From Bacillota bacterium (lineage in GTDB: Bacteria; Bacillota; Clostridia; Christensenellales; Aristaeellaceae): a DNA stretch of 64,000 nucleotides. Of this stretch, positions 26,968 to 35,645 are shown one piece after another. The notes beneath the pieces are model-generated. The model had not been told where the DNA came from, did no database searches, and was given only the letters and a program-made list of their open reading frames with translations. The translations under genes were made by a program, and so were the position numbers. Positions within the stretch are counted from its first letter, which is position 1. Every line of letters begins with the position of its first letter. Where the stretch lies: the NCBI GenBank assembly GCA_023421395.1, contig JAEZTL010000029.1:72731-136730 (forward strand), in the 5' to 3' direction.

Positions 26968-28149
26968 TTGGACACCAAGGACGAGATCATCTTTCAGCAG
27001 CTCGAGGTCATCCAGAAGCTGACCCAGAACAATCTCCGCAGGATCGCGGACGACCTGTGGGGCGCGCCGAGCCTTTCTCCGGACCGCATCAAGGCGGCGG
27101 AGAAGCCGGGCGCGCCCGCGGCGGACGCGCCCGCCGAGCCCAAGAAGCCGGAAGCGCCGGAGAGCGCCGCGGCCAGGCCCGCGCCGCCGCCGACCCAGGC
27201 GGAGGAGGCGGAGAAGCCGCCGGAGGACATCGCCGCCCTGAAGGAAGAACTCAGCGGATACATCGGCCTTGGCAGCATCAAAAAAGAGGTTGCCAACCTC
27301 ATCAACATGGTGACGGTTTATAAGATGCGCAGGGCTCATGACCTGCCCACGCTGGACATGTCGCTGCACATGGTGTTTTCGGGCAACCCCGGCACCGGCA
27401 AAACCATGATCGCCCGGCTCATGTCCCGGGTGTACCACAGCCTGGGAATCCTCTCCAAGGGGCACCTGGTGGAGGTGGACCGCAGCGGCCTGGTGGCCGG
27501 CTACGTGGGGCAGACCGCCATCAAGACCGGCGATGTGGTAAAAAAGGCGCTGGGCGGCGTGCTCTTCATCGACGAGGCCTATGCGCTGAACGGCGGGGGC
27601 GACAACGACTTCGGCCAGGAGGCCATCGACACGCTGCTCAAAGCCATGGAGGACCACAGGGAGGATCTGGTGGTGATCGTCGCGGGCTACGACGGTCTGA
27701 TGGACGTTTTCATCCACTCCAACCCCGGTCTTGAGTCCCGCTTCAACCGCTACCTGCATTTTGACGACTACTCGCTGGACGAGATGATGGCGATCTTTGA
27801 AATGCAGTGCAGGAAGAACCAGTACGAGTTGGACGGCGCGGCCAAGGCCTCCGTGCGCGCGCTGATCGAAGAAGCCAACACCAACTCGATCTCCTTCGGC
27901 AACGCCCGCGGCGTGCGCAACGTGTTCGAGCGGGTGCTGGTGGAACAGGCCAACCGGCTGTCGGGAGCGGAGGGCCCCACCCGGGAGGATCTGATGGCCA
28001 TCACCATGGCGGATGTGGAAGCGCTGCGGGAGCGCCCGGAGGGTGCGACCCTGGACGCGCCCGAACTGGCGCCGACGGAGCCCGCAGCCGTGGCGGAGCC
28101 TGTGCCTCCCGCCGATGCCGCACCCCCGGCGGACGAGCCGGAGACCTGA
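26968..28149 (+). CDS. CbbX/SpoVK-family AAA ATPase
   Basis: AAA+ ATPase of 393 residues. A Pro/Ala/Glu-rich, low-complexity segment (about 45-85) leads to one AAA module with Walker A GNPGTGKT, pore-region GYVGQTA, Walker B LFIDEAYAL and a sensor region ESRFNRY. The family includes SpoVK and the rubisco activase CbbX; no rubisco is nearby, so a remodelling role of the SpoVK kind is more likely. TTG start with AAGGAGGGG just upstream. A further acidic/proline-rich tail follows. Confidence 0.87.
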   Translation: MDTKDEIIFQQLEVIQKLTQNNLRRIADDLWGAPSLSPDRIKAAEKPGAPAADAPAEPKKPEAPESAAARPAPPPTQAEEAEKPPEDIAALKEELSGYIGLGSIKKEVANLINMVTVYKMRRAHDLPTLDMSLHMVFSGNPGTGKTMIARLMSRVYHSLGILSKGHLVEVDRSGLVAGYVGQTAIKTGDVVKKALGGVLFIDEAYALNGGGDNDFGQEAIDTLLKAMEDHREDLVVIVAGYDGLMDVFIHSNPGLESRFNRYLHFDDYSLDEMMAIFEMQCRKNQYELDGAAKASVRALIEEANTNSISFGNARGVRNVFERVLVEQANRLSGAEGPTREDLMAITMADVEALRERPEGATLDAPELAPTEPAAVAEPVPPADAAPPADEPET

Positions 28150-28336
28150 TCCCAATCCAAAACATGAATGATTCGTCGAGGTGGGCCTATTTGCGCGGAA
28201 CTGTGTGGCTTGTCGCTCAGCGCAGCGCTGCATTTCACGCCGAAGGCGTATCCCGAAGGGTCGCCTCGCTTTGGCTCCTTGTTCCGCGTCAATAATCCTT
28301 CCCTCTTTGAAATCATGATTTTTTTACTTGGGATGA
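28149..28336. repeat. Dispersed intergenic repeat, copy A
   Basis: Starts at the ATPase stop codon with GATCCCAATCC and ends with ACTTGGGATGA, an inverted match. Its last ~110 bp are almost identical to copy B (58.4 kb): shared blocks include CTCAGCGCAG, ACGCCGAAGGCGTATCCC, GGCTCCTTGTTCCGCGTCAA and CCTTCCCTCTTTGAAATCA. Confidence 0.75.
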
Positions 28337-28366
28337 CGCATCCTTCCTGCCGGATTTGCTGAATGG

Positions 28367-28408
28367 AAAAGGCCCGGCGCGCCAAGACATTGCGCGCCGG
28401 GCCTTTTT
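28367..28408. terminator. Strong bidirectional terminator
   Basis: AAAAGGCCCGGCGCGC (28367-28382) pairs with 28392-28407, with A/T runs on both sides. It separates the ATPase operon from the convergent P-II gene and lies between repeat copies A and D. Confidence 0.85.
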
Positions 28409-28415
28409 GCGGGAT

Positions 28416-28665
28416 TTATACCAATTCTGCGTATTGTCTGCTCGCCGTGCCGTGCCTTGCGCGGGGGAAAATGAGTCCCCTCTGGGAAACCAAGGCGATT
28501 CGCGGCCGCATGATTCAAATGGAATTGAATCGCGCGCCGTTGTGCCGCTCTGCGCTTGGCGCGGCGCTGGCCTTCGTACCGGAGCCCCATTCTGAGAGGC
28601 CGCCTCGCGCTGGCGCCTTGTTCTGCATCCGAAACCCCTCAATTCGTTGGAGCCAATATACCCAT
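28416..28665. repeat. Dispersed intergenic repeat, copy D
   Basis: ATACCAAT at 28418-28425 and CCAATATACCCATC near 28653-28665 are the inverted ends. The middle holds the GGGAAACCAAG, CGATTCGCG and TGATTCAAATGGAATTGAATC module also present in copy B but missing from copy A. It ends about 9 bp before the P-II gene stop. Confidence 0.65.
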
Positions 28666-28673
28666 CACGGGTC

Positions 28674-29348
28674 TTACTTGTACAGCCCGTAGGTCTTGCT
28701 GACCTCCTGAACGAAGAGAATGCCTTTGCCGGGCTCGTCAATTTTCATCTCCCGGCGAATGGATTCGACGATGGCCTCGGTATTCTCCGCCTCCGAGAGG
28801 ATCAACACCATCTCCTTTTCAGGCTCGATGTCCATCGCGAAGAGCTTGCTGGTTTCGTGGATGCCCGAGCCGCGCGCCTTGAGGATGGTGCCGCCCTTGG
28901 AGCCGGCCTTGGCCGCCGCCTCGATGACGTCCTCCGCCTTGCCGCGCTCCACAATGGTCGTGATGGCATGATACATGTGATTCGCTCCTTTTCCGTCTGT
29001 CCGGCATTCCGCGCCCTCGCAGCACTTCGCGCCGATGATGGCGGTGACGCGGGTGGAAAACACGATGCCGTGGTTGGGCTTTTCAAATTCAAAGTCGTGG
29101 TTCAGCTTCTCCATCACTTCGAAGGAGGTCTTCCGCTCGGAGACCATCACGACGATCTCCTTGCGGACGTCGGAAAGGCCCAGAAAATCCAGCACGCGGC
29201 TGTTCACGGTGCCTTTTCCCAGCAGCACGGTTCCTCCCCGGATGCCGTAGCTCTTGGCCTTGCGCAGGAGCCTGCTGCCCATGCCGAAGTTGACGATCGC
29301 GCAGATTTTCTCCAGCGCGATGGTCCTGATGCTAGACGTCGATTCCAT
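28674..29348 (-). CDS. P-II-like nitrogen-regulatory protein, tandem double domain
   Basis: Protein of 224 residues made of two GlnB/P-II-like ferredoxin folds. The first half has IVNFGMGSRLLRKAKSYGIRGGTVLLGKG, the second MYHAITTIVERGKAEDVIEAAAKAGSKGGTILKARGSG, so the phosphate-binding GxxGGT element occurs twice. The uridylylated T-loop Tyr of GlnB is not evident. It overlaps the end of the DUF1538 membrane gene by 17 bp, so it probably binds and gates that protein. The ATG at 29348 has AGGAGAGG upstream; a TTG lies one codon earlier. Confidence 0.85.
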   Translation of the reverse strand: MESTSSIRTIALEKICAIVNFGMGSRLLRKAKSYGIRGGTVLLGKGTVNSRVLDFLGLSDVRKEIVVMVSERKTSFEVMEKLNHDFEFEKPNHGIVFSTRVTAIIGAKCCEGAECRTDGKGANHMYHAITTIVERGKAEDVIEAAAKAGSKGGTILKARGSGIHETSKLFAMDIEPEKEMVLILSEAENTEAIVESIRREMKIDEPGKGILFVQEVSKTYGLYK

Positions 29349-30825
29349 CAATGCCTCTCCTTCTGGATTTTTGTTTGAATATCATGCCGAGAATCTGAAG
29401 CGCGATCAGCGGCGTCAGCGCCACCATCGCGATCATTCCAAACCCGTCCACGATGACGTCCGCGCCCTCGATGGCATCTGCCGCGCCTTGGGCGAAGGCC
29501 AGGATGAAGGTGGCGGTCATCGGGCCTGAGGCAACCCCGCCCGAGTCGAACGCAATGCCGACGAAGAGCTTGGGTACGGAAAAGCTCATGGCCAGCGCGA
29601 TGGCGTAGCCGGGCAGGAGATAGTGCCAGAGGCGGATGCCGGGCACCAGAATCCGCACCATCGAGAGCCCAACGGAAAAGCCGACGCCGATGGCCAGGGT
29701 GATCAGCACGACCTTTCTTCGCACGTAACCGCTGGTGACTTCCTCAATCTGGTGCGTTAAAACATATACCGCCGGTTCCGCCAGGATGGTGACACAGCCC
29801 AGAATAAACCCGATCGCCACCAATGGCGCCTTGCTCTCAAGGGACGCCAGTTTGTTGCCGATGATCCTGCCTACGTCCATGAAGCCGCCGTTGACCCCGA
29901 CGAGGAACAGCACAAGGCCGATGAACGTGAGACATCCGCCGATCAGAATGCGCCGGACCGTCCTTTTGGGCAGCTTGAGGTAAACTACCTGAAGGATCAA
30001 AAACACCATGAGAATCGGCAAAAGCGCGATGAAGATTTCGGAGGAAATGACGCCGATAATGCCGGAAAAGGGGCCGAGCAGCGAGCCGGACGCCGCGTGG
30101 GAATATTCGAGGCCGGCTGTGGACACCTCCTGTTTGGAGAGGATACTCACGATCATCACCGACAGGATGGCGCCCGTGGAGGCGATGGCGACCAGCCCGA
30201 AGCTGTCTTTTTCGGAGGCCTTGCTGTCTTTTTTCATATCGGAAACGCCCACGGCCAGGGCGAGAATGAACGGGACCGTCAGCGCGCCGGTGGTCGCGCC
30301 GGAAGCGTCGAAGGAAATTGCGAGAAACTCCTGAGACGTAAAAAGGGAAATAAGAAAGATTCCCAGGTAGAGGATGAGCAGCATCTTATACAGCGGAAAG
30401 CCGTAAATGGTTCTCCAAAGGCCCGCCGCCAGCAGCACGGCGATGCCCACCGATACCACCGCCACAGTGCTCGGCTTGGAGACGAGCCCGTTTGTCACGT
30501 CGGATACCTGGCCGGCCAGGATGTGCAGGTCCGGTTCCGCCACAGACACGATGAACCCCAGAATCAGCCCGGAGAGAAGCACAATCCAAAGCTTGTTCGT
30601 CCGCGCGATGCCCGAACCCACCTCGTTGCCGATGGGTGTGATGCCAATATCCACGCCGAAGAGAAATATAGACAGGCCCACCGTCACCATGGCCGCTCCG
30701 ATGAGAAAGCGCGCAAGGGATGCGCTTTCAAGGGGCGTCAGGGTGAGGTGCAGGATCAGTACGATGGCGGTGATGGGCAGGACGGACAACAATACCTCTT
30801 TGACTTTTGAAGCGAGTACGCTCAA
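29332..30825 (-). CDS. DUF1538 membrane protein
   Basis: Polytopic membrane protein of 497 residues with two homologous halves (NEVGSGIARTNKLWIVLLSGLILGF and VGNVNGGFMDVGRIIGNKL-type repeats) and about 12 hydrophobic segments. DUF1538 proteins are predicted transporters of unknown substrate and often have a P-II-like partner, as here. The start is a TTG at 30825: an in-frame TGA directly precedes it, so no earlier start is possible. Confidence 0.82.
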   Translation of the reverse strand: MSVLASKVKEVLLSVLPITAIVLILHLTLTPLESASLARFLIGAAMVTVGLSIFLFGVDIGITPIGNEVGSGIARTNKLWIVLLSGLILGFIVSVAEPDLHILAGQVSDVTNGLVSKPSTVAVVSVGIAVLLAAGLWRTIYGFPLYKMLLILYLGIFLISLFTSQEFLAISFDASGATTGALTVPFILALAVGVSDMKKDSKASEKDSFGLVAIASTGAILSVMIVSILSKQEVSTAGLEYSHAASGSLLGPFSGIIGVISSEIFIALLPILMVFLILQVVYLKLPKRTVRRILIGGCLTFIGLVLFLVGVNGGFMDVGRIIGNKLASLESKAPLVAIGFILGCVTILAEPAVYVLTHQIEEVTSGYVRRKVVLITLAIGVGFSVGLSMVRILVPGIRLWHYLLPGYAIALAMSFSVPKLFVGIAFDSGGVASGPMTATFILAFAQGAADAIEGADVIVDGFGMIAMVALTPLIALQILGMIFKQKSRRRGIDGIDV

Positions 30826-30980
30826 TCACATCACAGTCCTTTCATTTCTATGCGCCTGGGATAGAATTGGAAGAAACCTTGCATCCCTCCCTTCGATGTT
30901 GGCGCGCATGCCGGCCCGGCTCGCCGCGCCAAACGCTGGCTTTCCCTTGCAATAACGGTAACATGGCGGAAACGGTTGTG

Positions 30981-31925
30981 TCAAGGCAGGGCCGGTGTGG
31001 ATTCAAGCGCGGGGTCTCCCCCGGGCCGAAGCGAGGGAGTGCCGCCGCCCTCTGCGCACAGGTCCATGAACAGCCGCATCGGCGGGCTGATCCACTTGTT
31101 TTTATGGTGTCCGCACACGGCGTGAATCCGCGCATCCGCGATTTCCGTCGGGATCTCCACCAGTTCCCCGATGTCCAGTTCCTCACGGACGGCAAACCTG
31201 GGCAGAAACGACACGCCCACGTCGCTTTTCACCAGGTTTTTGATGGTTGGAATGCTCCAGAGCTCGATGGTATGGTCCAGCCCTATGGACTTCTCCCGAA
31301 GATACCGTTCGAACATCTGCCGGAAGATGCAGTTCGGCTCGTTGATGATCAACGGGACGGGGATCCGCCGGTCCGGCGTGATGAAATCCGGAAAGGCGTC
31401 GCGCACCTCCGGCGACGCCACCAGCACCACCGGATAACTGCCCAGCGCTTTGGTCACAAGGCTTGAGCCGAAGCCGCCCACGTCCTCATAGAAGACCCCC
31501 AGATCCAGCGATCCGCTGATGAGCTCGTCCCGGATGTCGTAACAGTTCATCGACCGGAGAAAGAGCCTCGCCTTCGGGGCCTGGCGGTGAAACGTCTTGA
31601 GGACGGCCGGAAGGCGGTAGCATAGCAGCGTTTCGCCTACGCCGATGTTGAGCTCCCCGCGATACTCGGCCAGATCGCTTTCAAAGCTGCGCAGCCTGTG
31701 GACGGAAGAGAGAACCTCGTCCACGTAGGGGACCAGGCGCTCCCCTGCCTTCGTCAGCACCATACGTCTGCCGATTTTTTCAAAAAGACTGGCGGAAAGT
31801 TCTCGTTCCAGAAGGCCGATCTGAAACGTGATGGTCGACTGGGTGTAATTGAGCCTTTTGGCCGCCCTGGAAAAACTCCCTTCCTCCACGATTGTGCGAA
31901 AGGTGTTCAGATACTTCAGGTCCAC
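30981..31925 (-). CDS. LysR-family transcriptional regulator
   Basis: LTTR of 314 residues. The N-terminal winged HTH is typical (LKYLNTFRTIVEEGSFSRAAKRLNYTQSTITFQI), followed by a substrate-binding domain. The GTG at 31925 has AGGAGG 7 nt upstream. It is divergent from the LysE-type exporter gene with a 110-bp shared promoter region, so it most likely controls that exporter in response to an amino acid or related compound. Confidence 0.93.
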   Translation of the reverse strand: MDLKYLNTFRTIVEEGSFSRAAKRLNYTQSTITFQIGLLERELSASLFEKIGRRMVLTKAGERLVPYVDEVLSSVHRLRSFESDLAEYRGELNIGVGETLLCYRLPAVLKTFHRQAPKARLFLRSMNCYDIRDELISGSLDLGVFYEDVGGFGSSLVTKALGSYPVVLVASPEVRDAFPDFITPDRRIPVPLIINEPNCIFRQMFERYLREKSIGLDHTIELWSIPTIKNLVKSDVGVSFLPRFAVREELDIGELVEIPTEIADARIHAVCGHHKNKWISPPMRLFMDLCAEGGGTPSLRPGGDPALESTPALP

Positions 31926-31974
31926 GCTCCGCCTCCTGAAAATTGTTTTGAAATATTGAATAAAGAATTCGATT

Positions 31975-32011
31975 GTTTCGATTTGATTGAAACGACTCCC
32001 GGGTGTATTAT
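31975..32011. promoter_or_regulatory. Shared LysR/LysE control region
   Basis: GTTTC (31975-31979) and GAAAC (31989-31993) form an inverted repeat of the T-N11-A kind used by LysR regulators. TATTAT at 32006-32011 is a possible -10 for the exporter gene. Confidence 0.5.
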
Positions 32012-32035
32012 AGGCGAAAAGGAGGAAGAACGCAA

Positions 32036-32620
32036 GTGCTGTTTTCCATCATCGCATCCTATCTGCCCTATACGCTTGTCACCGCCTTCACGCCCGGCCC
32101 GAACAACATCGTTTCCCTCTACGCGGTCAGTCGGAACGGGTGGCGGAAGGGAAAGGACATTCTTCTGGGCATTGCCGCGGGGTTTCTGTGCGTCATGGTG
32201 CTGTGCGCACTGTTTTGCTATGAGCTGCAGAAATACGTACCATCGGTGGCCGGCGTGCTGAAGTACGTCGGAGCGGCTTACATCGTATGGCTGGCCGCTC
32301 ACGTGGCGTTTGGCAGGCCCGAGGAGGGCGGTGGCATGCGGATCTCGTTCTGGAACGGCTTTTTTCTCGAGTTCGTCAACGTGAAAATCATCCTCTACGC
32401 CGTCACCGTGTATACGGGCTACGTGCTGCCCTATGACGCCGGCCTGGCGTCGCTTCTGGTTCACGCGGTCTGCCTCACGGCCGTCGGCGTGGCGGGCATG
32501 ATCGCCTGGGCGGCGGCAGGCGGCGCGTTCCAGAAGTTCCTGGGGAAGCACTACCGGCCCTTCAACATCGCAATGGCGCTGATTCTCGTCTATTGCGCGG
32601 CCGCGCTGGCGCTGGATTGA
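32036..32620 (+). CDS. LysE/RhtB-family amino-acid exporter
   Basis: Small membrane exporter of 194 residues with about six hydrophobic segments. The family signature TAFTPGPNNI is near the N-terminus, followed by the GxxxG-rich GILLGIAAGF-like helix (KGKDILLGIAAGF). The GTG at 32036 has AAGGAGGA 8 nt upstream. Divergent LysR gene gives the likely regulation. The substrate could be a cationic or neutral amino acid. Confidence 0.9.
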   Translation: MLFSIIASYLPYTLVTAFTPGPNNIVSLYAVSRNGWRKGKDILLGIAAGFLCVMVLCALFCYELQKYVPSVAGVLKYVGAAYIVWLAAHVAFGRPEEGGGMRISFWNGFFLEFVNVKIILYAVTVYTGYVLPYDAGLASLLVHAVCLTAVGVAGMIAWAAAGGAFQKFLGKHYRPFNIAMALILVYCAAALALD

Positions 32621-32645
32621 TCCGGGAAGGCAGGATCGCGCGCAA

Positions 32646-32677
32646 AAATAGACCTGCCTGACGGCAGGTCTATTTTT
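32646..32677. terminator. Bidirectional terminator
   Basis: AAATAGACCTGCC (32646-32658) pairs with 32663-32675 around a TGAC loop, with T and A runs on either side. It serves both the exporter gene and the convergent fusion gene. Confidence 0.88.
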
Positions 32678-32688
32678 GACGGTCCTCG

Positions 32689-35205
32689 TCAGGCGGTTTC
32701 GATTTTCGCCGCCGCGGTCAGGCCCAGGCGCTCGGTGGCGGCCTCGCGCATCTTGTACTTCTGGATCTTACCGGCCGCGTTCATCGGGAACTCGGTCACG
32801 AAGTCGATGTACCGGGGGCACTTGTGCTTGGCCATGTGGCTCAGGCAGTAGTCCTTGAGCTCCTCCGCGGTGGCGTTCGCATCCTCCTTGAGGATGACCT
32901 CGGCCATGATTTCCTCGCCGTACTGTTTGTCCGGCACGCCGATCACCTGCACGTCCTTGACGTCGGGATGGGTGTAGAGGAACTCCTCGATCTCCTTGGG
33001 GTAAATGTTCTCGCCGCCGCGGATGATCATGTCCTTGATGCGGCCGGTGATCTTGAAATTGCCGTCCGGCAGGCGCCGCGCCAGGTCGCCGGAATGCAGC
33101 CACCCCTCCGAATCTATGACGGCGGCCGTGGCTTCCGGCATCTTGTAGTAGCCCTTCATGATGTTGTAGCCGCGGGCGCAGAATTCTCCATCCGTGTTGT
33201 CGGGCAGTTCCTCGCCGGTTTCGGGGTCCACGATCTTGCACTCCACGGCGAACATCGCGCCGCCCACGGTGGAGACGCGGGTCTCCACGGAGTCGGTGGT
33301 CTTCGACATCGTGGTGGCGGGCGAGGCCTCGGTCTGCCCGTAGGTGATGCAGATTTCAGACATGTGCATCTTGTCCAGCACGTCGCGCATCACCTTCACC
33401 GGGCAGGGGCTGCCCGCCATGATGCCGGTGCGCACGTGGGAGAAGTCTGTCTTTTCAAAGTCCGGATGCTCCAGCATGGCGATGAACATGGTGGGCACGC
33501 CGTGGAAGGCGGTGATCTTCTCTTTGTTGATGCAGTCGAGAGAAATCCGGGGCGAGAAGTAGGGGATGGGGCTCATGGTGGTACCGTGGGTCATGGAGGC
33601 GGTCATGGCCAGCACCATGCCGAAGCAGTGGAACATGGGCACCTGGATCATCAGCCGGTCCGCGGTGGAGAGATCCATGCAGTCGCCGATGGCCTTGCCG
33701 TTGTTGACCACGTTGTAGTGGGTCAGCATGACGCCCTTGGGGAAACCCGTGGTGCCGGAGGTGTACTGCATGTTGCACACGTCGTGCACCCTGAGCGACC
33801 GGGCGCGGGCCGTGACCTCCGTGATGGACACGCCTTCGCCCAGGTCGATGGCCTCGTCCCAGGTAAAGGCGCCGGGCAGATCGCACTCCACGGTCACGAC
33901 ATTCTTCAGCCTGGGCAGGCGCTTCGCGTTCAGCGCGCCGGGTTGCGAGGTTTCGAGTTCCGGACACAGCTCGCGCATGATCCCGACATAGTCGGAATCC
34001 TTGTAGCCCGCGACCATCACCAGCGTGTGGGTATCGCTCTGACGCAGCAGGTACTCTGCCTCGTGGATCTTATAAGCGGTGTTGACCGTCACCAGCACCG
34101 CGCCGATCTTGACCGCCGCCCAAAATGTGATGAACCACTGGGGCACGTTGGTGGCCCAAATCGCCACGTGGTCGCCCTTTTCCACGCCCATGGCGATGAG
34201 AGACCTTGCGAAGGCATCCACGTCGTCCCGGAACTGGGCGTAGGTGCGGGTATAGTAGTGGGTGGTGTAGCGGAAGGCGTACTGGTCGGGGAATTCCCGA
34301 ACCATGCGGTCCAGCACCTCCGGGAAGGTCAGCTCGATCAGGTGCTCCTTCTTCCAGACGTACTTGCCGGTGCCGCGGGCGCTCAGCTGCAGCATGTGGT
34401 CCTCAAAATAGACCTGCATGTACTGGGCGAAATGGGGGAACACGATGCCCGGGTCGGTCAGGTCCGGCGCCCAGCGCTTGACCCATTCCAGCGACACGTA
34501 GCCGTCGTAGCCGGAGTCCTTGAGGGCGTCCAGCATCTCGTAAACGGGCAGGTCGCCCTCGCCCATCATGCGGTAGCGCACCCGGCCGTCCTCCATCACG
34601 GAATCCTTCGTATGGGTATAGCGGATGCGAGCGCCCAGGTTCTTTACCGTATCGCGGGGCGCTTCGCCCATGAAGCGATAAGGATGGTGCATGTCCCACA
34701 GCGCCGCGACAAAGGGGCTGCCCACGGCGTCCAGCAGCTTTGCCAGCCGCTTTGTGTCCGCGTAGACGCCGTTGGTCTCCACCAGCAGCGTCACGCCCGC
34801 CGGTCCGGCCAGCGCGGCCAGTTCCTTCAGAAGTCCCGCCACGTATTCATCGTCCACATCGCCCGCGGGTGCGGGGTCCTGGTCGCCCAGGATGCGGATG
34901 AAGGGCGTCCCCAGCTGGGTTGCGAGCGCAATGTACTGGCGGATTTCTTCCGTCACCTCGCCTCGCTTCTCCGGATACTTCAGGCAGCAGCCGGAGGACA
35001 GGCAGGGAATCTCCAGATGCAGCGAGACAAGCTTCGCGCGGGTCTTGTCAATCTGACGCTCGGTGAACGGCGAGGCCGTGACGGCCAGGATGTTCTGGCC
35101 CAGACCACGGATTTCGATGCCGTCGAAGTGGAAGTCCTTGGCCATGGCGTAGATGTCCATCCAGCCGAAGTCCGGGCAGCCCAGGGTGGAAAACGCGATC
35201 TTCAT
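32689..35205 (-). CDS. Fusion: sugar-phosphate isomerase-like TIM barrel + acyl-CoA synthetase
   Basis: Protein of 838 residues with two enzymes in one chain. Residues 1-275 form a xylose-isomerase-like TIM barrel (AP-endonuclease 2 superfamily) with MKIAFSTLGCPDFGW, LVETNGVYAD, LWDMHHPYRF, THTKDS and VSLEWVKRW, so the metal-site acids and histidines look present. Residues about 300-835 form an ANL-superfamily acyl-CoA synthetase of the FadD/medium-chain type: YTSGTTGFPKGVMLTH, YGQTEASP, SGDLARRLPDGNFKITGRIKDMIIRGGENIYPKEIE and the catalytic Lys in NAAGKIQKYK. The ATG at 35205 has GGAGGG upstream. A T-box leader precedes it. The linked reactions are unknown. Confidence 0.87.
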   Translation of the reverse strand: MKIAFSTLGCPDFGWMDIYAMAKDFHFDGIEIRGLGQNILAVTASPFTERQIDKTRAKLVSLHLEIPCLSSGCCLKYPEKRGEVTEEIRQYIALATQLGTPFIRILGDQDPAPAGDVDDEYVAGLLKELAALAGPAGVTLLVETNGVYADTKRLAKLLDAVGSPFVAALWDMHHPYRFMGEAPRDTVKNLGARIRYTHTKDSVMEDGRVRYRMMGEGDLPVYEMLDALKDSGYDGYVSLEWVKRWAPDLTDPGIVFPHFAQYMQVYFEDHMLQLSARGTGKYVWKKEHLIELTFPEVLDRMVREFPDQYAFRYTTHYYTRTYAQFRDDVDAFARSLIAMGVEKGDHVAIWATNVPQWFITFWAAVKIGAVLVTVNTAYKIHEAEYLLRQSDTHTLVMVAGYKDSDYVGIMRELCPELETSQPGALNAKRLPRLKNVVTVECDLPGAFTWDEAIDLGEGVSITEVTARARSLRVHDVCNMQYTSGTTGFPKGVMLTHYNVVNNGKAIGDCMDLSTADRLMIQVPMFHCFGMVLAMTASMTHGTTMSPIPYFSPRISLDCINKEKITAFHGVPTMFIAMLEHPDFEKTDFSHVRTGIMAGSPCPVKVMRDVLDKMHMSEICITYGQTEASPATTMSKTTDSVETRVSTVGGAMFAVECKIVDPETGEELPDNTDGEFCARGYNIMKGYYKMPEATAAVIDSEGWLHSGDLARRLPDGNFKITGRIKDMIIRGGENIYPKEIEEFLYTHPDVKDVQVIGVPDKQYGEEIMAEVILKEDANATAEELKDYCLSHMAKHKCPRYIDFVTEFPMNAAGKIQKYKMREAATERLGLTAAAKIETA

Positions 35206-35245
35206 GAAAACGCCCTCCCGTTTATTTTTCAAGCCCTGGGAAAAG

Positions 35246-35556
35246 AAAAACTCCGTCCTTCCCATGAAAGACGGAGGCTTGCATCCGCGGTACCACTTTC
35301 GTTACCGCCTGAGAGGCGGTCCCTCTGGCGCAGCCGGGAAACCCGAGTGCGCGTCCCTGTAACGGGGGAAGCCGGCGCGGCCTACTTGAACCAATTGACG
35401 GCTTGTCAAGCCACCCATCGGCCGCGGTTCAGCCTGCTGCTGGCGGGGAGAGCAGATGCCGTTCCTTCTGCCGCTTTTCAGCGTCCGCGGCTCTCTGTGA
35501 GAAGAAATCAGGCGTCATCGGCCCCGCTCCTGATGCATTTGACACAATGAAGTTGT
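35246..35556 (-). promoter_or_regulatory. T-box riboswitch leader
   Basis: On the minus strand the leader contains the T-box signature GTGGTACCGCGG (plus 35285-35296), then a terminator hairpin (35251-35257 with 35270-35276 and a T run at 35246-35250). Upstream is a Stem I: an AGAGAGCCGC...GCGGC apical hairpin and a helix TTTCTTCT/AGAAGGAA below it. The bases after that helix hold the specifier. By position GGC (Gly) follows GAAC, with ATC (Ile) next. The tRNA-end pairing bulge reads UGGU, which needs a discriminator A and argues against tRNA-Gly (U73). The amino acid is therefore unsettled. Confidence 0.9.
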
Positions 35557-35563
35557 GACATCT

Positions 35564-35592
35564 ATTCTAACGGATTTTTCCGCGCGTGGCAA
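35564..35592 (-). promoter_or_regulatory. Promoter of the T-box leader
   Basis: On the minus strand TTGCCA (35592-35587), 17-bp spacer, TAGAAT (35569-35564). Confidence 0.75.
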
Positions 35593-35645
35593 GCCGGGGG
35601 AAAGTTAATTTTCGCCGAGGCCGACACGGCGCCGCGGCGGAAGCG

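Noticed and set aside
32824..35550. 908-codon plus-strand open frame opposite the fusion gene
   Set aside because: It is the antisense of a clear two-domain enzyme, is rich in His/Val/Gly as expected for antisense frames in GC-rich DNA, has no domain and runs across the T-box.
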